Assembly: GCA_963924555.1 (NCBI GenBank)
Contig: OZ004583.1
Coordinates: 4,683,501-4,747,500 of the forward strand
Length of the DNA: 64,000 nucleotides
Direction: 5' to 3'
DNA from: Crambe crambe
Taxonomy: Eukaryota; Porifera; Demospongiae; Poecilosclerida; Crambeidae
Shown: piece by piece, positions 53,507 to 64,000 of the stretch
How positions within the stretch are numbered: position 1 is the stretch's first letter
Layout: the number at the start of each line of letters is the position of its first letter
Program-made: the position numbers and the translations under genes
Notes under the pieces: generated by a model
Told to the model about the DNA's origin: nothing
The model's database searches: none
What the model saw: only the letters and a program-made list of their open reading frames with translations

Positions 53507-56500
53507 CTGCATGCAAGAGAATAATTGACATGAAATAGTAATGTACATTGTATGCATAAAAAGACATACCATTAGTAGGAAGAGGATCTTCTTGTTCACA
53601 CCATGGCAGCTGTCTTGAAGTGAGGTCTCCAAATTCAATTGGATTTCGACTGCAGGTCCAGATTCCATCTCCAAACATGGCGACATGAGGGTCACTCCCA
53701 TCACGATCACAAGGACAGAGAAGTGCTTTCGATGGGATGGAGTTGTTGTAGCCAAGGACCAGTGTTGCTTTCCTCAGACCTGCAAATATGGCTTGGGAGA
53801 TAAAGGAAGACATCTTGCTGCGCACTTTCTCAGCAGTGTGCACATGAACTTCAAAATGTGTGAATGTATCAATGAGTGTGATGAAGCCAGGGTAGCCAGG
53901 AACAGAAAACATGGTGCAGTTACGACTGAGGCAAGCTGGAGTGTTGGAGCGAGGGAGAAGAACAATTTTCCAAGGACAAGGAAACTGGTTGTCGTGGGAG
54001 ACCAAGAAGCAGGTGAGACTGCAGTAGGTGCCGAGACGAGGCCCCCCGAGAGGGAAGGACAGAGCAAGGGGAGCTAAAGTAGAATCATTGGACACGCAAT
54101 ACTCACGAACCTTCTCCTTTTCCAGGACAGGAAGAAGGGCAGGCATGATGTACTCTGAAGCACTAAAGTCGGCTATAATAAGCAACTCTTTGAATAGCTT
54201 CACCAGATCTACTGGAGCAAAGATTTCAGGAACGTAATGCTTGTTAAATTCTTCCCTTTGGAGAAGCTCTAAGCTAACGATGCCATGCTCTTTGAACTTC
54301 TGCCAGCTTCCAGTTAATCCTATAGCCTCACCACCGATATTTTCCCTCAAGCAGAAAATTTTCTCCACCAACTCGGTCACTTTGTCCAAGAGGACCTGAG
54401 GGTCGGTGAATACAACACCCTCCAGAATCTCAGGGAAATAGAAGACTGCCGAAATCTCGTCTAGAAACTGGAGAGCCGCATCGAGAGAGTGCTCATCGAA
54501 GTAGAGATCTTTTGCTGCTCTAAGGCACTCTTCTTTGCTCAGTACACCTCTATCTAGAGAAAGGCTCACTTCTTCTAGGAGTATTTCCAAAGAGAAATAC
54601 TTGAAAGGCACATCTATAGAGACAGGCTTACACTCTTCTAGGACTAAACCTTGGACATGCTTTGCGATGCTTTTGTCAAATTCTGCGGGATCTTTGGCAT
54701 TGACTGGAAAGATCAACTCACTCTGCTTGTAGTAGATGACTTCATCTTTGAACACTGGAAGAAGTATATCTGCTAACTTCTTATTCTTCTCCTGTCGTGA
54801 TTCACTCGTGCACTTATGTTCTTCGTCCCTGTGGGTCCCCACGATCATGATTCTGGAGCACTCGCCTCCACTCTTGCTGTCGGATCTGTGAGTATGCATG
54901 GTGCGGAGACAGTGTTTCAACAGCTGCTCATTAGACTGGGCCGATCGGTAAGGGGTCCCTACACACTTCCCTATACCATCGAAATATTCCACCAGGGGTT
55001 TAGTGGCAAGTTCTTCCGACAACTTGAAGACGAAAATATACAACGACATTCGACGAAGAAATATGGGCAGCACCTCGTGGAACCGTGGTTGCCCTCCAGA
55101 GTCAATCAGGTAGAGCTTATGGAAGGTAGATAGGGGTTTGTCTGACTCCAAGCACTCGTCCATTAGCTTTATTAGTTGGTCATGTGTGGTAATGGATGGC
55201 AGTGAGCTCTTTCTCTTTGGCTTTGGTTTTCTAGCGGCTGTTGGACTGGAGAGAGACACTGGGTGTACTCGAAGATTTCGATCGTGTGTTGAAGATCTGT
55301 CTTCTGTGGTGTGAGCTTCTCCACCTTCCATTCCAGTAGACATTTCACCACCAGAGTCAGAATCAGAACTTTCAGGAGAATCAGAACCCTCGGGGGACTG
55401 GGTGGTATCAGGAGGAGAGTGAGCAGCTATGGCACTGGATAATATTCGTCTTCTTTCCTCTGGAGAAAGTTTCTTCCACTCCTTGCTGGTGACACCAACA
55501 TGGAACATAGTGATTGGACGAGCTGCTAAAGGTGTACTCGTTCTGACTCCTCTCGGAGGGTTACCAACAAACAGGTCCATGGAGCTGGATTTCCCTGTCC
55601 CGGGAGCTCCATAGAGGAGGATTTTATTGATCTGAGCTCTGATGGATCCTTCCCTCATTGCCTCGTTGTATAATCTACGTGACTCAGACGAACCTACAAT
55701 CAAAAATATTACATGATTGTAGCCAGGTATTTCACCTACAGAGGTATGAATATTAAGAGGGGGGATTTAATTAAGAAGGGGGGCGTGCTGTATGGTATGC
55801 AAGAGACATGTATTCGAGGGGGGGTAGCAGATCAATTGGATCAAGGAGTGTCCCCACACCCCTTACTCTTGAGGTATATCAAATTGACTGTAGAGTGGAC
55901 TTGAAAAATCATCCCATATCAGAAGTCCTGGATGATCAACTCTATGAGATGGGAGGACATGCACTGAATCTGATAATATAATGAACAAAACAAACCAATA
56001 AACCAACAAACAAACAATGGAGGTGGGATGGTCCATGTTGGGGGGTGGGGCTAATACTCATCTAAGTTATACAGACCTTCAATCTATTTCCCCATTGAAC
56101 CTAATGCCCCTCCCCATGCAATCAATGACCACTCCCAACTAGTCTCTCTGTGATTATCACTGTTGGAACCACTGCAGGTCAGGATAGTGAGATAGAGGAG
56201 ATGAGGCTCATGCTACAGTTCCAGAAACCATCACAGACCACAAGACTCACCTTTAAGGTAGCGACTCTTCAGCACTTCCAGCACTCCATGCTCCCGATTC
56301 ACATATAGAGCATGAGCCACATGTCTCCATGATGGACATGGGTGATTGTTCAGGTACCACTCCCCCAAAGCCTTCATACGTTCTGACTGACTGGAGTCTT
56401 GTGATGGAATACTGTCACGCACTAAGTAGGGGATATCAAGACTACGACCCAGATAATTCCAATCCCCCACATCCTGTAGCAGCTGAGTGAGATTAGCGAG

Positions 56501-59500
56501 GGTGAGGGAGGGGTCTGTGGGAGGGAACATAAAGAATAAAACATGAGCCAAGCAACAAAAATAAGTCCCTTCAGCAACAAATAAAAATAGTATGAGCTCA
56601 TGCAGTGTGCATTACTTCAGTCAACTAGAGTTGATGCTCTAACGACAACATCAAGTGTCATCAAGTGTATGCATTCACTTCCACAATATTTATAGTGGGA
56701 ATAGCTCTAACATATCAGATTTTATATCATTAATTAATGCCCTCCATATGCTAGCCCCTCCCCCTGCTGACTGATAGTCACAACAATCCACTTCCACTGG
56801 CCATGCATGCTTAATGTAGTTTAAACTGTATTATTGGACCAATGAAGTTTCCTGCTTATGCCATGACAAGGCATATGTAGCAAAAGCACCAAAAGCACTT
56901 TTAAAGCACAAGTCATTATACAGAAATCTCAAATGACCTTAAACCGGAAATTGCTACTCTAATGAGTTGGAGGGGGTCCAGGTACAATCTTGCCCCCTTG
57001 AACAATAGCTACACACAGAGCTATTATGAAAACATTCAGTGTCAACACTCAAATTTTGTGTCCCTTGACAATTTCTGTCAATGAAGACCTGAGAGTCCTT
57101 AATAGGAGGATCCACTGTAGACCAATCACATGACTACAGTCTTCCTTCCCTCACTTAGTATGTCATTATGTGTCATCTACCACACACCTACCTTTATCAG
57201 CTTTAACCTTCCTCTTCACTTTCTCAAGAGCTCTGTTTTGTTCATAGTAGAGTAGTCTCGCAGCCAGGTGATTCCAACTAGCTTGTGGATGGGTACTGAG
57301 GTAATAGTGCACCAGTTCACCACGGTAGGTGTCCTCTTCAACACATCGTGACCTCATCTCCTCCCACTTAGGGTCTGGTATACCAAGTACAACCTCCAAG
57401 TGATAATCATAATAGTCCCTGGCAGTCTTTGCATTCTTCACAGTGTCCAGAGCAGCTAACAAACTGCGAGAGATGAGGCTGGGGTCTGGGGGGACACAAA
57501 CACTTCTATTACCCCAGATAAGACACACCCACACAATTCACAGTATTAGTCAAGCACCACGGAGGGTTTTTAATAGAGGGCGGGGCACTGGACAAAAACA
57601 ATCAATGTGGTAGGGGAGGGTGAGGAGTTTATGCTGTTGCTATGCAACCAACACAACTATTAGGCTGCTCAGTGATATTGGGTGAACTCATACTTATTTC
57701 TACATTGCTAAATGCTTGATCCCCTCATTTCCATACATGGAAAGCAGTGTCTGTGAAATAGAACCTCCTTTGTCCTTTCAGTGATTATTGTCACTATACA
57801 TTGTTAGTAGTTAATAATTCAATTAAAGGTTTTGGCTTTCTTGCTGTATGTGCAGTGCATTGGGCAACAATAATCTGATCTCAGCAATGACACTCACTCA
57901 CCTGTTTGTTTCTCTGCATACTTCTGTATCCTGTCTGTTACATCATGCCACTTGCTTTTGTAGTCAAACTCATGTATAAGACTCCTCCAGGAGGCAAATG
58001 GGTCCCTCAGGATCCAGTATCGGACGACAGCTGCCAGTCTTTGTCTATCTGTGGAGTTTTCTGATGCAATGAAATCAAGTTTGGAGTCAGGGACATACAG
58101 TTCGCGACCAATGTCCCTCCAATGATGTGTCTCCAGGACTGCCAGTACATTCTCCACACTGAGGGGAGGAGCTGGAAATAAAACATTATCACACACCTAT
58201 ACTACGACACACTAATTAAGATAACACCAGGGACATACCCACATATATAGTTATCATGTATGATAGCTTTATGGGGACATATGAGAGTCAAAAAAACTTT
58301 TTGACACATTTGGCACCCCATACGTTTTCCCCTAGAACACAAGATGTTATCTACCTACACACACGACAGGGATGGAAACATAATATGTATGTACATATGT
58401 TCATGTTCCTGTTTGGTAGTTGCTGTTAAACAGTCATGCTTGCCCCTTAGAGCAGCAAAGTCTCTCCCAGTAGTACTTAACTATCCCATAGCTTATGTAT
58501 CATTGACCACCAATTAAGACACCTACCCATCAGGACCATGTGTGTCTCTGACAACTAATCAAGACATCATCACCAGGGACATACCCATTAATAAACATTC
58601 TTTCAATTACCACACTTTATGATAGATATTTAATAGACCCTTACAGTAGGTGTGGCATAGGCGGGGTTTATCACAGGAAGCAACCATGATGGTAGACATC
58701 TGAGCCACATAACTACAGGGTTGTAGCCAGAAGTTCATAATAGGGCGAGGCAGTTAGATTTTCTCAACATAATTATGGTTGTGGTAGCTACACAGGACTA
58801 TTTAGGTAACAGAGCAAGTGTCTACAGTACTCAGGGCTGGATCTAGGGGTGAGGGTGGGGTTGAGTGGATTATAAACCCTCCCCAAGCTAAAATGGTGCA
58901 CATTTGACCATGCCTACTTACTTAGCCATGTCTATTTCTTCTTTGACAACTTGTTTCTGCTCTAAAGTAGTATAATTAGAGGAACATGTATGGACTAACT
59001 TAACTAGGAGCTAATGTGGTTACTACAGCCTTAGCAATCATCTAAGGCTACGGTCAAAGAAACAGTCTATGTATACATGACACATCCATTTTGGCTTGCA
59101 TTTTCAAGGTCACACATTAGATAACTCAGTGCATACTAACTGTCACTTCAGAGTTGAGTCTAATGGCTACAACACAATTTTTGGTGTGCTTGATCCCTTT
59201 ACCTACACTCATGCTGTCACATGACGCAAATATTTGCTTCTACCATGGTCGGGTATTAGAATCAAGAACTCCTGTATAGTGACAGTCGAGGGTAGAAATT
59301 CACATTTTAGTCAAAGTTTATTTTTATCATGACTGATGCTTTACAATGAACTTTTTTTTTCAAAAGTAAAAAGCGTGAATACTGTTTGATTTCTACCCTT
59401 GACTGTCACATAATATGGAATGCACATGCCAATTTAATAGATCATTCAAAATAAAAATACTTTATACCTCCTACTCATTGATGATCTGCTCAATATCTGC

Positions 59501-62500
59501 AAACACATACACAATACTATTGCTACTAAGCACTCTTAGTGTGCGCTGAGGGTTAGCACTTCAGTACTTTTCATTGTATATTAGAATTTTTAAAAAGCTC
59601 ACCTTTTGGTTTTCGGACTCTTTTTTTCTTGTGAGAAAGTTCACCAGGATCTGCTTCATCATCTGGTTTGCTGATACTCTTTCTCTCAGTAGAAGTAGTG
59701 ATAGTCTGTGCATAGGGAAGAGGAGGAAAGCAAATACAGTGAATGGCAGGAAAGATCGACTAAGAGTGAAATGGTTAAAGGTGGCCATAACACACATGGA
59801 CTCCAGGTCCAGCAGGAAGTATAGTTTGGTGCAAAAGCTGATAGTGTGCATTTACCTATAACTTAGCAATATGACATGCTTGCTTGGCAGAGATATTTAT
59901 GACCAATTGGATTAATTAATGAACTGTAGTTGCTCGTTAGTGCATATAAACTGAAAATAATTAACTCTTTATCAAAATCAATAACAGCAAAAATATGCCA
60001 CGAAGATCGAGACTGAAAGAATGATTGGAGCAACAAAGTGAGATAAGGAAAACTTACATTTTCACTCGATTGCTCCAAACTTGTGTTAGTACTTGTCACC
60101 ACTTCTAATTAAACAAGTAAAATGAACAGCTTTAAAAAATATCTGTGAAATTTTTATACCTCGAAATATAGCTACCCTCTGTAAAATTACAGGTAAGTGC
60201 CAAGCTGTCTAAAAGTAAAATGCTGGACAAATAGCTTACAATAGTGAAACTGAAAACATACAGCTGGACTCACTTGCTCTATGTCTGCTAGCAACCCCTT
60301 CAGCTTCAGCCCTGTTATTTCCTCCAGCAGGGTGTGCGACAGCATCGACCAGAGCCTTCCAAGTTGGGGGCCCATATCTGGTGACGTCATAATTCTTTTT
60401 TAACCATTCCATAATCACTTCATCCATAGCTGCTGCTGCACTCAATTTTTGTCCACGAATCTGTTTTAGCTTGTCAACTGACAGATGCAGTCTCCTACCA
60501 ATTTCATAATAAGGTTCTAGAATATTCTTCAGCTCATCAATGACATCATCAATATCATCCTGAACTGCATTGGGGGAGGGGGGGGGGGGGTATGAGAAGG
60601 CTATAATCCTTGCAAGACTCACTATATTATATCCAGCTTTAAAAGTACCTACTGGGCATGAAACTGAGTAAGAGGTTAGTTCTACTTGATGGGCAGCAGC
60701 AAGCCCAGGGATATTCAAGGGACATCTTGCCCACAAGTTGGCACGAAATTAGCAAAAATATTCTAGGCTTGATACCACCTTCATACATACCTGTAGAATC
60801 TTTTTTACCACCAAAATGCAAGTGCTGAGATGAGGGGGTGTATGAGGGAAATCAGCTGTATCATGTGGTTGGAAGTACTCAAGTGTTAATGACTGGTACA
60901 TGTGACAAAAGCAATGGACAGATCTACTGAAGCCATGGGATGTAACTAAACAGCAGCGGTAACTCTGACCGTGATAATGTAGCGTAATAAATAGTGATTT
61001 TATTGAGTTCAGGGGTAACTGTGACTTGGGCTCATGATGCGATAATTAGTGGAAGGAAAAGAGAAGCAATAATAGGTTTGGGTTTAACGGTAGTGTTGGG
61101 GTTAATATTAACATAGTTTGCTATAGAGAAGAGGCACAGGTGAACCTGCTGTAGCTCCTTCGCTTTGAGGAATTTTACTGTTGGCCTACCCCTTCCAGTC
61201 AGGGAGAGACAGAGCTGGCTTGAAAATCCATACTGCATGCTTAATAAATCAAACTAGGGGCATTGTCTTCAAATTTTTAGCTATTGTACAAATTATACAA
61301 AACTTCAGATCATTCGAAAATTTCCCTCCACGGTAAATGTCTTCTTTTATAGACTTTAGCATTTCACTAGTGACATTGGGTTTCAAACAGGAAAACCTCA
61401 GGAATTTACCTCAGTTATTTTGAGTATGCATTCTTACTAAACCCAACATGTACATTCATCTCAAGCATTATAGCATCATTCTCATGTAGACACATTAAGA
61501 TATAAGTTTGGTCATGGTTGGATTTAGAGGTGTTTTGAATAGACCATTGGAAAGCTCTTTTTAAAAAAGCTGTATTTTGGTGGTAAAAAGGTTTTACAGG
61601 ATGTATGAAGGCAGTATCAAGCCTAGAAGTTGAACAAACTTTGCGGGCAAAGCTAATACAGGTTGCACAGCTCTCACTGCTATAGGAGAAGTTGAATACT
61701 GGGGTATCCCACCTACCTAAAATGGTCGTATCATCTGCATCGATACCTGCAAGACAGACAGAGAGAGAGAGAGAGATGACCACATACCACTATGTTTCTA
61801 CAAGCTCAAGATAATACAAAAAAAACAACAACCTTTTCTTGAATAAAATGTCAACATGACTTATGGAACTCTACAGACCTCAAACAAAATCGAATTGAAA
61901 AAAGGTTATATTAAATACTGACCAGGACCAGGGTTAGTTTCAACATCACCAGCCAATATCAATAGCAAGGAAGTCACTACTTGATGATCAGAATAGTGAA
62001 CAGTCCGAAGAACTCTTCTTCTACGATAACACCTCCAGTTGTCTCTAAGAGGTAATATCACCGTGGAAATATTTCCCCTTCTGATAGTGCAGCCATTTGG
62101 ATGATTAGTGCACATGGTACACGAGCAATGTGGGCCATTACGAAAGCGAGTCTTAGTCGTCCCTTCAGATTCAGTCACTGCAAGCTTCCACCACAATATA
62201 GTCAGCAAGAAGTTCAAATAAAGCTCGTACCTCAGGACTCCACCTACACACACACACAGCAGGAATAATCATATTGTACATGAAGGAAGCACAAAATTAA
62301 ATTTTGACTACTTCAAGAAAAACTACCTGTACTTGGAAAGAGACAGTGGCCGAAATGTACAACTGCTATAATCAGAGAGTATGTTAGCACTGAGATGGTG
62401 GGTCAAAGGTCATAAGACTGTATAAACTAAAAATTCTTCTTTCCCTTCTACCCTTACTCTAAAGGTTCTCTCAGAAGACTACAGTGAAAAACTACATCTA

Positions 62501-63697
62501 CACAGAAGAGGGAAGAATGTTAAAAAATCTAGAATTCATTCAAACAATTTCTAAAATTGACTTTAGATCAACCTTTCTGCTTTTCCTCTGCCCCATGAAA
62601 GAAAGTGGGCCTGGGTACGAGGCTACTAAAACTCCTACTTGCAAGGAGGAAGTGACTGTTATTACACCTGGTGGTGAAGTAAGCTTACATAAGAACTATT
62701 ATCATGGCTTTTGAACACTTGACAGCCATGGTTTATTCAAAGCAGGTGTTCTAAATTCCTTGTGGTAAATGGCAGCTCCATACTTTGCTTATGGGACATA
62801 CAGGTGATAAGGAATGAAGCATTATAAAAAGTACTATGATAAATAGATGTCTGTCTGTGTTTGAAATTTTGAATTGATTTATGATTTTTGAAGTGGGAAG
62901 TAAACCCAAATAGTTTAATAGCAAGAGACAGTTGTTCCTGTGGTCATATAGTAGTTTAATGGCAAGAGACATTTCATTATGTTCCTGTGGTTGTTTATTT
63001 GCACTTACACTTGAATACATTTTCCATAAACAGTTCTATTTTAACTTGGGCCCCTCACATATGAATTTGGGAACCTTTGACTTTAAACTCGGCAGTTTCA
63101 GAACTATTTGAACTGTTTGGAATTACCCCATTTTTGGTACCATACTCTAACTAGATGATTATACTTTAATAACATACCTGCACTCAATAAATGCTCCATC
63201 TTGAGAGTGTATATAAACATGACAGCTATCAACAACCACCATAAGGTCAATATCAGAGGAATGAACCAGACATGGCGGGAAATGGCCGGGGAGCTTCTCT
63301 GCTTTGGCTTGAGTCCATGGAAACAGTAATACTGTCTCAGGTGCTGGACCCGAGACTTCCACAGGTCTGCCGATTGCATCCTCCTGAAGATCAAAACCGT
63401 TCGCGGGCCTCGCCTAGTCTGGCATAGCACCGCCCACCGACTTGAGTAGTCGGAGGGCCAGACTAGGCCCCGCCCCTGCGCATGACCCTATAATCTCGTA
63501 CTCCGAGGTAAAGGGTCGACGCCGCCATGGGGTCGGGGGTGGACATGCACAGTGTCTGTTGCTAAAATGAGGAGATCCAGGAAAGAACCCACGTAACATC
63601 CGAGCTTCCTGTGCTGCAAAACACCTGCAAAGTATGCCTGATACTCTGAAGTGTACAGCATCCTTATGACCTTACCAAACTGGTATATCTGCAGCAT
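53234..63697 (-). CDS. Death/ROCO gene copy C (whole multi-exon locus)
   Basis: Same order as copy A: candidate leader, 2A exon (62243-61923), 30-nt linker (61746-61717), Death exon (60564-60274), linkers (60104-60058 and 59705-59603), Death 1-3, ROC-COR and a frameshifted last Death exon. From the 2A exon to the end of ROC-COR all joins are in phase without stops. The product would be a 2A leader plus a Death4-ROC-COR protein lacking the C-terminal Death domain. The N-terminal Death domain differs from that of copy A. The leader region is disrupted by a small palindromic insertion. It is more complete than A, but whether it is expressed cannot be seen. Confidence 0.7.
53570..55693 (-). CDS. 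Copy C ROC-COR exon (intact)
   Basis: 708 codons, same length as B and fully open. P-loop GAPGTGKSS, G3 DSGGQPR (R where A and B have Q after DSGGQP), G4 THRDE, the acidic insertion (DSPESSDSDSGGEM) and the COR string EISAVFYFPEILEGVVFTDP are all present. It is followed by the same 63-nt, frame-preserving intron. Differences from B are mainly scattered substitutions. Confidence 0.88.
56251..56514 (-). CDS. Copy C Death domain exon 3
   Basis: Phase 1-1 exon, 88 residues: LTQLLQDVGDWNYLGRSLDI, YLNNHPCPSWRHVAHALYVN, VLKSRYLKG. Intact and joined to ROC-COR. Confidence 0.75.
57192..57485 (-). CDS. Copy C Death domain exon 2
   Basis: Phase 1-1 exon, 98 residues: LLAALDTVKNAKTARDYYDY, LGIPDPKWEEMRSRC, HPQASWNHLAARLL, KVKADKG. 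Intact. Confidence 0.72.
57902..58171 (-). CDS. Copy C Death domain exon 1
   Basis: Phase 1-1 exon, 90 residues: SVENVLAVLETHHWRDIGRE, VPDSKLDFIASENS, DPFASWRSLIHEFDY, RIQKYAEKQTG. It is the shortest version, lacking the acidic insert of B. Intact. Confidence 0.76.
58172..59602 (-). other. Long intron of copy C
   Basis: As in A. Holds the MITE at 59279-59409 and a C-specific ~55-bp insertion at about 58269-58323 (ATGGGGACAT ... GGCACCCCAT, an imperfect inverted repeat). No coding feature. Confidence 0.6.
59279..59409. mobile_element. MITE, copy C (TIR GTGACAGTCGAGGG)
   Basis: Same element as at 9757-9897, with a ~10-bp internal deletion and one TIR change. Confidence 0.8.
59603..59705 (-). 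CDS. Copy C basic linker exon (KKKRVRK)
   Basis: 103 nt, phase 0 in and 1 out, as in A. Reads TITTSTERKSISKPDDEADP then GELSHKKKRVRKPKG. The basic cluster is unchanged. Confidence 0.6.
60058..60104 (-). CDS. Copy C small linker exon
   Basis: 47 nt, phase 1 in and 0 out. Reads EVVTSTNTSLEQSSEN. Same length and splice sites as 10520-10566. Confidence 0.5.
60274..60564 (-). CDS. Copy C N-terminal Death domain (different from copy A)
   Basis: A 291-nt phase 1-1 exon with an AATGCAG acceptor (preceded by a pyrimidine run) and GCAA|GTGAGT donor. Reads VQDDIDDVIDELKNILEPYY, EIGRRLHLSVDKLKQI, VIMEWLKKNYDVTRYG, PPTWKALVDAVAHPAGGNNR and LA-type end EGVASRHRA. W-L and TWKALVDAV-GGNN-A-VA strings are typical of Death domains. 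It occupies the slot held in copy A by an unrelated Death exon (11471-11758). Confidence 0.8.
61717..61746 (-). CDS. Copy C 30-nt linker exon after 2A
   Basis: Acceptor TCTTGCAG, donor TTAG|GTAGGT, phase 1-1. It reads GIDADDTTIL and connects ...NPGP to the Death exon. Support is splice consensus and phase. Confidence 0.5.
   Translation of the reverse strand, partial: VSMQMIRPF
61923..62243 (-). CDS. Copy C 2A-peptide exon
   Basis: 321 nt, phase 1-1, almost identical to 11917-12237: LRYELYLNFLLTILWWKLAV, a CSCTMCTNHPNGC cluster, CYRRRRVLRTVHY and the end TSLLLILAGDVETNPGP with a CCTG|GTCAGT donor. The upstream (GT)n run before the acceptor differs in length from A, which is harmless if intronic. 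That supports the acceptor call over a start codon within the upstream MYNMII stretch. Confidence 0.8.
61924..61950 (-). promoter_or_regulatory. 2A translational recoding site, copy C
   Basis: Codons for GDVETNPGP at the end of the exon. After the skip the product would begin P-G-I-D-A-D-D. Confidence 0.8.
62327..62365 (-). other. Possible 39-nt exon upstream of 2A exon (copy C)
   Basis: Counterpart of 12317-12355, with splice-like borders preserved. It may be untranslated. Confidence 0.25.
63178..63697 (-). pseudogene. Candidate leader exon of copy C, disrupted
   Basis: Starts at the same ATG as in A (MLQIYQFGKVIRMLYTSEYQ). After TDTVHV a short deletion shifts the frame into a stop (…RSTRL-stop), and a ~70-bp palindromic insertion (about 63411-63478, GCCTAGTCTGGC ... 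GCCAGACTAGGC) follows. The downstream half with the membrane-like segment (HVWFIPLILTLWWLLIAVMF) and the CAG|GTATGT donor are preserved. Confidence 0.4.
63411..63478. repeat. Short palindromic insertion specific to copy C
   Basis: GGCCTCGCCTAGTCTGGCAT pairs with GCCAGACTAGGCCCCGCCCC. Absent from the matching place in A (between GTTCGCG and CATGACCC). Probably a tiny foldback/MITE. Confidence 0.7.
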
Positions 63698-64000
63698 GTT
63701 GTCCTAGAAAAGGAGTTGAAAGAAACAGTCGATTTTCACCTACCCACCATGGCCTTTGGGAAAAATGACATCATTAGAGGTGAACATGCCCCTCCCACTT
63801 CATTGGGGGAGGGGCCCTCAGTTTCTAGATAGATAAAATCAGCTTGCATTTCGTCCTCCTTTACATCCATTCCATGATGGAGGACGAGCCTCCTCAGTCT
63901 TTGGTGGAGGAGTAGCCTCAGTCTTTGCTGATCCACTCAAATTTGACTTGCTCCCTGCGTCTAGACTAGGAGGGTCTGGAGGATTGGAGGACTCATCAGG

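Noticed and set aside
59561-59851. 96-codon minus-strand frame over the basic linker exon
   Set aside because: It reads the linker exon in a frame that does not match the neighbouring splice phases; the KKKRVRK frame does.

Overview
The window looks like metazoan nuclear DNA with short introns, moderately low GC and many small DNA transposons. A sponge (Porifera, Amphimedon-like) is my best guess, from the compact introns and the expansion of Death-domain/ROCO genes; this is inference and no marker gene proves it. No rRNA, tRNA, CRISPR or bacterial operon structure was seen.

The window is a recently duplicated array. The repeating unit has two parts that converge at their 3' ends. On the minus strand is a multi-exon gene coding for several Death domains, a ROC (Ras-of-complex) GTPase, a COR domain and a last Death domain. 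On the plus strand are exon series resembling the C-terminal parts of Atos/FAM214 and of folliculin-interacting protein (FNIP). The minus-strand gene occurs in three long copies: A (3567-13429), B (24595-29580, missing its 5' part) and C (53234-63697). Shortened 3' remnants lie near 0.7-1.3, 15.8-16.4, 22.4-22.9, 41.6-41.8 and 50.3-50.4 kb. Nearly all Death-domain and linker exons start and end in phase 1, so modules can be added or swapped without breaking the frame.

The most striking find is upstream of the Death domains in A and C: a 321-nt phase 1-1 exon with a hydrophobic stretch and, at its very end, a perfect 2A ribosome-skipping motif (DVETNPGP). It splices in frame to a Death domain in A and to a short linker followed by a different Death domain in C. 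If active, one mRNA would give both a leader-attached and a leader-free Death/ROCO protein.

Copy state: A has a nonsense codon in the ROC domain and a frameshift before the last Death domain. C has a frameshift within a few codons of the same place. B is open through its ROC-COR and last Death exons but lacks the 5' modules.

Between and inside the units are mobile elements: two broken KDZ-like transposase genes (37.2-38.3 and 51.1-52.3 kb), a decayed long transposon-like gene (42.7-46.3 kb), a 1.1-kb terminal-inverted-repeat element with its own two-exon ORF (36.0-37.1 kb), a 487-bp TA-flanked element with a HIRAN-like ORF (31.1-31.6 kb), a long foldback (47.2-47.5 kb) and several MITE families. 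A Rab-like GTPase pseudogene (33.7-34.9 kb) and part of it (50.4-50.7 kb) are also present. Exon limits were set by eye from splice consensus and reading phase.
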